Source: Rhipicephalus microplus
Lineage: Eukaryota > Arthropoda > Arachnida > Ixodida > Ixodidae
Length of the DNA: 64,000 nucleotides
NCBI RefSeq assembly: GCF_043290135.1
Contig: NC_134707.1
Coordinates: 141,051,319-141,115,318 of the forward strand
Reading direction: 5' to 3'
Made by a program: the position numbers and the translations under genes. Positions 47,005-56,100 of the stretch are shown here, in pieces. The stretch's first letter is position 1, and each line of letters starts with the position of its first letter. Below the pieces are notes generated by a model, which ran no database searches, was not told the DNA's origin, and worked only from the letters and a program-made list of their open reading frames with translations.

Positions 47005-48153
47005 TGAGCCTGTGTGGTTAGGCCAAGTTAATACACTGCAAAAAAAAAATCCTTCCTGGCGCCTGGCACTCTGACTATTTGCGCATGTATAGCCCTTCTT
47101 AGCTATGGCACACAGAAAGAGACCCAGAAGCATATTTCTACGATGGTGCACACTTAACTGACCATGCTGAACTAGAAATAGAGAGACCGTATTCTGCGAA
47201 CCCCGCGGAAAAACGCATGTTTATGCTAAATCATTACCCGTTTGTACAATTATAAACTAGAACATTTTTGCTTGCTTTCATGTCGTAGAGACAGATACCA
47301 CACCTGTTGATTTGTCAAAGATTATTCTGCCTATATTCACAATTTTGGAAGCCTGAAAGAGTGTTTTGGCCACCTATTATTGGTGTCTAAATCCCGGTTT
47401 TTCAGTGCCTATAGAGCTGGCCTCTATAGTTACTACCTACCTGACATGTTTTCGCAACGCCGAAGCAAAGATGATGCCCGTTTAAAAGATCTACCGTACC
47501 TCAAGAAAAAAATTGTTGTTCTGATAACGTCGAGCTCGTCAAATTGGTTATGAAATGGGTGATGAAAGAGAACTGGGGCAAGTCCGTGAGAAACAAAATT
47601 TATTATTATACAGGCAAAGCAATTTTCATAAACACGCACCCATAGATGTGCTGCTGAGCAGTGTTCTACATATCAAGGCAGTCGAGGGCAGCTTGTACAA
47701 AAGTGTAATTGTGCCTATCATAAGCGGCACAGTCCACACGCTGGATGTGCCACATAGAGCGCCCCGCGGCCTCAACCAGCAGAGCACGGCGATGTTCTTT
47801 CTTAGAGATCGCTTCCGGTGTCGTGAGGAGATCATCCCTCCGCTCACTTAGGAATCCCTTTGCACCTGCCTTGAACTTTGAGAAGAGCTCCTCAATCGGA
47901 TTGAAGAAAGGGCTGTATGGCGGTAGCCACTTGACTGTGTGGTCGCTTGCCGCGAGGACCGCCTGTTCGGCGCGGCGGTGCGCTGGTGCGTTGTCAAACA
48001 GGAACACTGCCTGTATTCCTGGTTCCTGCTGTGAAACTTTACTCGACACTTCTGCAAGAAAGTCGTTGAAGACAGCCCAGTGGACCTTGTCGGCAATTGT
48101 CCAGTGGAGAAGGCCATTTGCTGACATGCAGGCTATAACATTTACATTATAAC
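47005..48153 (-). other. Unique core between the arms
   Basis: This is the only part of the transposon not present twice. The half at 47666-48153 encodes the transposase C-terminus on the minus strand. The rest (47005-47665) lies downstream of the stop codon. It includes a poly(A) signal candidate and no recognised gene. Confidence 0.75.
47599..47604 (-). terminator. Candidate poly(A) signal AATAAA of the transposase gene
   Basis: AATAAA on the minus strand lies about 62 bases after the transposase stop codon, in the unique core. The position is normal for a compact transposon gene; use is not shown. Confidence 0.4.
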
Positions 48154-48187
48154 ATTTTTCTTCTGTCTGTGAAAACTTTAAGGGTCG
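47666..48187 (-). CDS. Tc1/mariner/IS630-type DDE transposase, C-terminal part (5' partial)
   Basis: A DDE (RNase H-fold) transposase cuts and joins transposon ends in the nucleus. The frame is open from 48187 to the stop at 47666-47668. The first ATG is at 48127 and gives 153 residues. Numbered from that Met, VFLFDNAPAH carries the second catalytic Asp (D45), and LPPYSPFFNPIEEL carries the third acidic residue (E79, 33 residues between them). This pattern is typical of the DDE_3 domain. The conserved strand VIAC lies just before the Met, so Met48127 is probably not the true start. The N-terminal DNA-binding region and first catalytic Asp are missing, and a stop lies at 48188-48190. A TTTTCACAG acceptor-like site ending at 48167 would start an in-phase exon, so this may be a terminal exon. 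Otherwise it is a 5'-truncated relic. Family assignment is by motif only. Confidence 0.75.
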   Translation of the reverse strand, partial: RPLKFSQTEEKCYNVNVIACMSANGLLHWTIADKVHWAVFNDFLAEVSSKVSQQEPGIQAVFLFDNAPAHRRAEQAVLAASDHTVKWLPPYSPFFNPIEELFSKFKAGAKGFLSERRDDLLTTPEAISKKEHRRALLVEAAGRSMWHIQRVDCAAYDRHNYTFVQAALDCLDM

Positions 48188-50452
48188 TTACACAAACTTA
48201 AGAGTTTTGAGAAGCGTAAAGGAATGAATGCACTGAGCACTCAAGATCTCATTTACCAAGATTTCCAGTACTACGCGTGGCATAAAGAGGTGATAGGCCA
48301 AACTGAACACGGCTTCACCTTCATCTCACGGGCGTGCGCCCCAACATGGTGAAGGTGATAGAATGGTCCTGCCTATGTCAAAGTAGTACGTGACACTGCG
48401 AGAACTATTTGAAACAACGTGTGTAATTTGTACAAACTGTTGCCTAAATAGAAGCATGAAAGTTTACAAAAATGTTAGAACACACAGGCGACATCTATTC
48501 GCCTTATTTATTTAATTTGATATCGAGAAAGACGCGACACTAAGGTGCCTCCATTTTGTTTGCGTTGGTGTTCTCGCAGTTTGCGCATTGTGTCGGGGCC
48601 AGCATTCACAACGCTGGGCGTGGTTTTGGTGTATCGTCCCTAGCAGAAGATGCAGCGGTGTGACGCTGTGTATCGGGGTAAGAATACGTTATCCAAGCCA
48701 GCCTCTCCAAACGTGCGCGCAGATAGGGATCCATCCCACAAAAACTCGCAGTACAATACAAAAGAACATCGAGACGGCAGAACACCGCTTGCACGCACGG
48801 GCTGACATGGGCATCTCATGCGAGTGTAGGTTACGCGCGCATGACGTGCTCATGCACGTCGTGTGATGCTCCAGCTCCGAGTGAATTTCATACCAATAGC
48901 GGGGAAGGAATTGGACTTACGAAGTCTTCTTAGAGTTAGTGGCGAAGGTTTCAAGCTCACCTCCTGAGATTATGCTTTCGCCGCTTCTGATGATCAAATT
49001 AAAATTTCTAGTGACACAAACCTTTTCATTGGGCAGGCAACATTTTCCACTGCCTAAATAAATATTTTCAGGTGACCCAGTGAAGCACCACATGTAAATG
49101 ACAAACAAAAAACAAAAACTACATAGATATTGCTTTTTTATCTGCACTCTACTTCCTTAATTCCCCTGATGACTCTCCACAGTTTCGCATTCATTCTTCA
49201 TCTTCCTGCCGCTGCACAGAGGCACCTCCTGCTCCCTACGCATCTGAGCGCACACTGGAAAGAGGCTGAGCAGACGTCGCGACATGGATGGTATACATGT
49301 GTAGAGGCTAGTCTACCTCCCTCTTGGCTAAAATGCCTTCTGAGTTTGACAGTTCTAAACGTAACTCGTGAAATAAAGAGTAGTTTGCACCACACAGTGT
49401 CCCGAAACCTATATTGTGCCCGGTAACATGAATACCGGGCTCAGTGGTACTTGAAAGCAAAATTTCAGGTTAAATAGCATTTATATAGGCATCAATTTTG
49501 AAAACAGACATTTACAGGCACCTATACGAATTGAGGCTACAACGCCCGAAATAGGTATATATAGGCACTATAAAAGCACTACAAAAGCTCTCCTCGCCCT
49601 CTAATTTGTGCTCACGTGTCAAAATGACACGATATGAGCACAAGAAACGAAACAGGCGTTTGCATATAATTCGGCTATAGTCATAACACTGTATATCCTT
49701 AATCAAGCATAAGACGCACGGTCTGCCTGCACCAAAGCTTGCTACAAAAAGATTTGTCTACCACTCCTTCGGCTCAACAATTATTTCATCTGGTTATCCT
49801 GTGAAACAAATCCGTTGTAATAGAGGGCAGTCCCCGTACTTGAGACACATACTATTGCTATTTGCAACTGGCCATTTGCTGATGCGCCATTCAATGCTGT
49901 GGCTGACTCGTGCCTTCCTTTCTACATTCTACGCCACGCCGTTTCTTATAGGTTAGTGGGCTTGGAATAAGCGTGCCTGTTTAGCGTAGAATGCCTGTCC
50001 GTTCACAGTATTGCGGCCTGGCTGCCCGCATTTTCAAGGCATTCTACGAAACACGAGAAGCAACAAAAAAGACGCGTACATCTACCCACACGACGAGCTG
50101 GAGTAAACGTGTCGCAGGGAGGTGAGGGTATCGGTTGAATGTTGCGTAATTGAGTATGGTTTGTAAAATGCTTAATTGTCATTTCGACTTCATTATTTCT
50201 ATTTATTGAATGAAGGAGAAGCGCTGCCCTCAACGAGCGATGTGACACTGTTGTTGGGTTGTACCACACTGCTGCTTGAAGGTACTGTTGCTTCCATCGC
50301 ATCTACACGAGTCAAGAAAAGCATCAAGTCAAACAAAAGCCATGTAAAGACGCCTTTGACTGAATTCGAAACGCGCGATCTGGTGCCTACGTATACCGGT
50401 TAGCTGGTGAACGGCTGTGCAGCGCGAGAAGTTAGTTTTTTACTAGCAGACG
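48154..50452 (-). other. Inner part of right arm, no recognised gene
   Basis: This is the mirror of 44706-47004. It lies upstream of the minus-strand transposase frame, so a promoter or 5' exons would be expected here if the gene were functional. I could not identify a helix-turn-helix exon or the first catalytic Asp region. Confidence 0.6.
48167..48175 (-). promoter_or_regulatory. Possible splice acceptor before the transposase frame
   Basis: On the minus strand TTTTCACAG ends at 48167, and the following ACAGAAGAA is in phase with the transposase reading frame. No matching donor that keeps the frame was found. The same string exists in the left arm near 46990 but leads to unrelated sequence there. 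Confidence 0.3.
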
Positions 50453-52484
50453 CTGCCTGCAACGGCCTTCAAGTTAATGTTCTCTCAATGACGTTTCGTT
50501 TGATATTCATGAAAGCACGTTAGAGAGTGCTTGCATGACTGTTAGTCGTGATGACGTCACGTGAGTCAATAGTGATCAAGTCGGTTGGCCGAGTCATAAG
50601 TATAACATTTTTGCTCTCTCACAGACGTTTCGTTCGATATGCATGAAAACAGGTTAGGACAGCGCGTGCGTGTGTGATAGACGTGATGACGTCACATGAG
50701 TCACTAGTATTCACGTCGCTAGGCCTAGTGAGAGCATTCAAGTTATTACTCTCTCACAGACGTTTCGTTTGATATGCATGAAGACAGGTTGGGACACCGC
50801 GTGCGTGGGTGTCAGGCATGATGGCGTCACGCCAGTCACTAGTGATGACGTCACTGGGCCTTGTGACAGCGTTCAAGTTATTACTCTCTCAAAAACATTT
50901 CGTTTGATATGCATGAAGACAGGTTAGGACACCGCGTGCGTGGGTGTCAGGCGTGATGACGTCACGCCAGTCACTAGTGATGACGTCACTGGGCCTTGTG
51001 ACAGCGTTCAAGTTATTACTCTCTCAAAGACATTTCGTTTGATATGCATGAAGACAGGTTTGGACACCGCGTGCGTGTGGGATAGGCGTGATGACGTCAC
51101 GCCAGTCACTAGTGATGACGTCACTGGGCCTTGTGACAGCGTTCAAGTTATTACTCTCTCAAAGACATTTTGTTTGATATGCATGAAGACAGGTTTGGAC
51201 ACTGCGTGCGTGGGTGTCAGGCATGATGACGTCACGCCAGTCACTAGTGATGACGTCACTGGGCCTTGTGACAGCGTTCAAGTTATTACTCTCTCAAAGA
51301 CATTTCGTTCGATATGCATGAAGACAGGTTAGGACACCGCGTGCGTGGGTGTCAGGTGTGATGACGTCACGTAAGTCACTAGTGATGACGTCACTGGGCC
51401 TTGTGACAGCGTTCAAGTTATTACTCTCTCAAAGACATTTCGTTTGATATGCATGAAGACAGGTTTGGACACCGCGTGCGTGGGTGTCAGGCGTGATGAC
51501 GTCACGCCAGTCACTAGTGATGACGTCACTGGGCCTTGTGACAGCGTTCAAGTTATTACTCTCTCAAAGACATTTCGTTTGATATGCATGAAGACAGGTT
51601 TGGACACTGCGTGTGCGTGTGATAGGCGTAATGACGTCACGTTAGTCACTAGAGATGACGTCACGCGGCCTAGTGCCAGAATTCAAGTTATTACCCTTTC
51701 AAAGACGTTTTGTTTGATATGCATGAAGGCACATTATAGAGTGCTTGCGTGAGTCTTAGGCGAGATGACGTCACTGCAGTCACTAGTGATGACGTCACTG
51801 GGCCTTGTGACAGCGTTCAAGTTATTACCCTCTCGAACACGTTTCGTTTGATATGTATGAACTCAGGTTAGACGCTGCGTGCGTGGGTGTCAAACGCGAT
51901 GACGTTACACGAGTCACGAGTGATCACGTCACTCTGCCGATTGACAGCGTTCAATTTATTAGCCTCTCGAAGACGTTTCGTTTGGTATACATGATGGCAG
52001 GTTAGACATTGCGTGCGTGGGTGATAGGCGTGATGACGTCACCTAAATCGCAAGTGATCAAGTCAGTTGGCCGAGTCATAGGTACCACGTTATTGCTCTC
52101 TCAAAGACGTTTCGTTTGGCATGCATGTCGGCAGGCGAGTAAATAACGTGCGCGGGTGATATTTGTGATGACGTCCCCTGAGGAACCGGTTATCAAGTGA
52201 CTTGGCCGAGTTTTAGGTATCAAGATCCCGCCCTGTCAAAGACGTTTCATTTGATATGCATGACGGAAGGTTAAGACAGTGCGTGCGTGGGTGATATGCG
52301 TGAGGACGTCACCTAAGTCACTCGTGATGAGATCATTGGCCTGGTTAATAATTATCAAGTTATTACTGTGTGGACGGCGTTGCCTTTGATATGCATGCCG
52401 AAGGTGTGAATAGTGCTTACGCGGGTGATAGGCGTGATAAAGTCGCGCGAGTCGCATTGTGTCACTATGTAGTGACTCATTCAT
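50453..52484 (-). repeat. ~135 bp tandem array with TGACGTCA palindromes, right arm (~15 units)
   Basis: This is the mirror of the left array with two units (270 bp) fewer. The edges are diverged and the centre homogeneous, as on the left. Confidence 0.9.
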
Positions 52485-52560
52485 GGCTTTTCCCTGTTAA
52501 ATTCACTCCAAAGCTATTCACTCCACGCATTCCCGAAAATTCTGGGTCGTTTTGAAGTCA

Positions 52561-52728
52561 CAATGACATCAGGATTAAATTCACTGGCGTCCGGATTAAA
52601 TCGGCTGGCGGTTGGATTAATTTCAGTGGCACTTGGATTAAAATGAATGGCACCTGGATTAATTTCAGTGGCGGCTGGATTAAATTGACTGGCGCCTAGA
52701 TTAATTTGGCTGGCGCTTGGATTAAATT
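52561..52728 (-). repeat. 21 bp subterminal repeats, right end
   Basis: This is the mirror copy of the left subterminal array, here reading as GGATTAAATTGACTGGCGCC-type units towards the right end. Unit number and order match the left end. Confidence 0.85.
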
Positions 52729-52743
52729 GAGCGGGAAAACCTG

Positions 52744-52745
52744 TA
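52744..52745 (+). other. TA target site duplication, right
   Basis: TA directly follows the terminal CCTG, and GTTGCGAAGTCTGTCG then continues the satellite. The empty-site paralogue at 38.3 kb has one TA at this point. Confidence 0.8.
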
Positions 52746-53199
52746 GTTGCGAAGTCTGTCGTTGCGGAGTCTCAAGTTGTAGAGTGTCTAGTCGTGGAGT
52801 TTCAAGTTGCGGAGTTTTCTAGTTGTGGAGTCTCTAGTTGTGGAGTTTCTAGTTGCAGAGTTTCTAGTTGCGGAGTCTTTCATTGCGGAGTCTCAAGTTG
52901 TAGAGTGTCTAGTCGTGGAGTTTCTAGTTGCAGAGTTTTCTAGTTGAGGAGTCTCTAGTTGTGGAGTTTTTAGTTGCGAAGTGTCTAGTTATGGAGTTTC
53001 TAGTTGTAAAGCTTTTAGTCGTGGAGTTACTAGTTGCGGAGTTTTCTAGTTGTGGAGTCACTAGTTGTGGAGTTTCTAGTTGTGGAGTTTCTTGCTGCGG
53101 AGTTTCTAGTTGCAGAGTTTCTAGTTGCGGACGTTCTAGCTGTGGAGTTTCAAATTGCAGAGTTTCTAGTTGCATAGTTTCTAGTTGTAGAGTTTCTAG

Positions 53200-56100
53200 T
53201 TGTCGAGTTTTTAGTTGCGGAGTTTCTAGTTGTGAAGATTCTAGTGTTGAGCTTCTAGTTGTGGAGTTTATAGTTGTGGAGTTTTTAGTTGCAGAGTTTC
53301 TAGTTGTGGAGTCTCTGATTGTTGAGTCTCTGGTTGTGGAATTTCTAGTTGTGGAGTTTCATGTTGTGGAGTTTCTAGTTGCGGATTTTCTAGTAGCGGA
53401 GTTTCTGGTGTTGAAGTTTCTAGTTGTGGAGTTTGTAGTTGTGGAGTCTGTAGTTGTGGAGTTTCTAGTTGTGGAGTTCCTAGTTATAGAGTCTCAAGTT
53501 GTGGAGTATCTAGTTGCGGAGTTTCTAGTTGCAGAGTTTTCTAGTTGTGGAGTCTCTAGTTGTGGAGTTTCTAGTTGCGAAGTGTCTAGTTATGGAGTTT
53601 CTAGTTGTAAAGTTTCTTGTCGTGGAGTTTCTAGTTGCGGAGTTTTCTAGTTGTGGAGTCACTAGTTGTGGAGTTTCTAGTTGTGGAGTTTCTTGTTGCG
53701 GAGTTTCTAGTTGCAGAGTTTCTAGTTGCGGACGTTCTAGCTGTGGAGTTTCTAGTTGCAGAGTTTCTAGTTGCATAGTTTCTAGTTGTAGAGTTTCTAG
53801 TTGTGGAGTTTTAGTTGCGGAGTTTCTAGTTGTGAAGATTCTAGTTGTGGAGTTTCTAGTTGTGGAGTTTCTAGTTGTGGAGTTTTTAGTTGCAGAGTTT
53901 CTAGTTGTGGAGTCTCTAATTGTTGAGTTTCTGGTTGTGGAGTTTCTAGTTGTGGAGTTTGTAGTTGTAGAGTCTGTAGTTGTGGAGTTTCTAGTTGTGG
54001 AGTTCCTAGTTATGGAGTCTCGAGTTGTGGAGTTTCTAGTTGCGGAGTTTCTAAATGTGGAGTTTCTAGTTGTGGAATTTGTAGTTGTGGAGTATCTAGT
54101 TGCAGTGTTTGAAGTTGTGGAGTTTGTAGTTGGAGTTTCTAGGTGTGGAGTTTCTAGTTGTTGAGTTTCTAGTGGCCGAGTTTCTAGTTGCGAAGTCTCA
54201 AGTTGTGCAGTCTCTAGTTGTGGAGTTTCTAGTTGTGGAGTTTCAAGTTGTGGAGTTTCTTGTTGTAGAGTTTCTAGTTTTGAAGTTTCTAGTTGTGGAT
54301 TTGCTAGTTGCGAAGTTTCTAGTTGCGGAGTTTCAAGTTGTGTAGTTTCTAGTTGGGGAGTTTCTACTTAAGTTTATAGTTGTGGATTTTCTTGTTGCAG
54401 AGTTTCGAGTTGCAGAGTTTCAAGTTGTGGAGTTTCTAGTTGCGGAGTCTCTAGTTGTGGAGTTTCTAGTTGCGGAGTTTCTAGCTGTGGAGTTTCTAGT
54501 TGCGGAGTCTCTAGTTGTGCAGTCTCTAGTTGTGGAGTTTCTAGTTGCGGAGTTTCTTGTTGTGGAGTTTCTAGTTCTGGAGACTCTAGTTGTGGAGTTT
54601 CTAGTTGTGGAGTTTCTAGCTTTTTAGTTTCAAGTTGGAAGTTTCTAGTTGCGGAGTTTCTAGTTGCGGAATCTGTCGTTGCGGAGTCTCAAGTTGTGGA
54701 GTGTCTAATCGTGGAGTTTCTAGTTGCGGAGTTTTCTTTTTGTGGAGTCTCCAGTTGTGGAATTTCTAGTTGTAGAGTTTCTAGTGGCGGAGTTTCTAGT
54801 TGCAGAGTGTCTGGTGGTGGAGTTTCTAGTTCTGGAGTTTCTAGTTGTGGAGTCTGTAGTTGTGGAATTTGTAGTTGTGGAGTATCTGGTGGTGGTGTTT
54901 CAAGTTGTGGAGTTTCTATTTGTGGAGTTTATAGTTGTGGAGTTTCTAGTTGTTGAGTTTCTAGTTGCCGAGTTTCTAGTTGCAAAGTCTCAAGTTGTGG
55001 AGTTTCTAGTTGTGGAGTTTCTAGTTGCGGAGTTTCTAGCTGTGGAGTTTCTAGTTGCACAGTCTCTAGTTGGCAGTCTCTAGTTGTGGAGTTTCTAGTT
55101 GTGGAGTTTCTAGCTGTGGAGTTTCTACTTGCGTAGGTTCTAGTTGCAGAGTTTCTAGTTGCGGAGCCTGTCGTTGCGGAGTCTCAAGTTGTGGAGTGTC
55201 TAGTCGTGGAGTTTCTAGTTGCGAAGTTTTCTAGTTGTGGAGTCTCTAGTTGTGGAGTTTCTAGTTGTGGAGTTTCTAGTTGTGGAATTGCTAGTTGCAG
55301 AGTTTCTAGTTGCGGAGACTTTCGTAGCGGAGTCTCAAGTTGTAGAGTGTCTAGTCGTGGAATTTCGAGTTGCAGAGTTTTCTAGTTGTGGAGTCTCTAG
55401 TTGTGGAGTTTCTAGTTGCGAAGTGTCTAGTTATGGAGTTTCTAGTTGTAAAGTTTCTAGTTGTGGAGTTTCTAGTTGCAAGTTTCTAGCTGTGGAGTTT
55501 CTAGATGCGGAGTTTCTATTTGCAGAGTTTCTAGTTGCGGAGCCTGTCGTTGCAGAGTCTCAAGTTGTGGATTGTCTAGTCGTGGAGTTTCTAGTTGCGG
55601 AGTTTTCTAGTTGTGGAGTCTCTAGTTGTGGAGTTTCTAGTTGTGGAGTTTCTTGTTGCGGAGTTTCTAGTTGCAGAGTTTCTAGTTGCGGACGTTCCAG
55701 CTGTGGAGTATCTAATTGCAGAGTTTCTAGTTGCATAGTTTCTAGTTGTAGAGTTTCTAGTTGTGGAGTTTTTAGTTGCGGAGTTTCTAGTTGCGAAGAT
55801 TCTAGTGTTGAGCTTCTTGTTGTGGAGTTTATAGTTGTGGAGTTTTAGTTGCAGAGTTTCTAGTTGTGGAGTCTCTGATTGTTGAGTCTCTGGTTGTGGA
55901 ATTTCTAGTTGTGGAGTCTCTAGTTGTGGAGTTTCTAGTTGCGAAGTGTCTAGTTATGGAGTTTCTAGTTGTAAAGTTTCTAGTGGTGGAGTTTCTAGTT
56001 GCGGAGTTTTCTAGTTATGGAGTCACTAGTTGTGGAGTTTCTAGTTGTGGAGTTTCTTGTTGCGGAGTTTCTAGTTGCAGAGTTTCTTGTTGCGGACGTT

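Larger units (their letters stand above)
42146..52743. mobile_element. 10.6 kb Tc1/mariner-type DNA transposon with ~4.6-4.9 kb inverted arms
   Basis: The element begins CAGGTTTTCCCGC and ends with its exact reverse complement. It is flanked on both sides by TA (42144-42145 and 52744-52745), the target duplication typical of the Tc1/mariner/IS630 superfamily. Joining the flanks across one TA gives the satellite string found uninterrupted at 38313-38340 and 63885-63912, so insertion was precise. The arms mirror each other almost perfectly: paired positions sum to 95158 in the inner part and 94889 in the outer part. The 270 bp difference equals two 135 bp repeat units. Between the arms lies a 1.15 kb core with a partial DDE transposase on the minus strand, which supports the superfamily call. 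It may be non-autonomous, because no complete transposase is visible. An alternative is a foldback element that captured a transposase fragment. Confidence 0.85.
48154..52743 (-). repeat. Right long terminal inverted repeat (4590 bp)
   Basis: This arm is the mirror of the left arm, with two fewer 135 bp units. Its inner edge overlaps the upstream end of the transposase frame (48154-48187). Scattered single-base differences from the left arm show it is a separate sequence and not a simple fold-back read copy. Confidence 0.9.

Noticed and set aside
47745..48152. Plus-strand 135-codon frame opposite the transposase, and minus-strand 47848-48117
   Set aside because: Both are shadows of the transposase frame, which alone carries recognisable DDE motifs.
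42146..52743. Interpretation as a Maverick/Polinton or an endogenous virus, based on long inverted ends
   Set aside because: No polymerase, integrase, capsid or protease genes are present, the target duplication is TA rather than 5-6 bp, and the only enzyme is a Tc1/IS630-type fragment.
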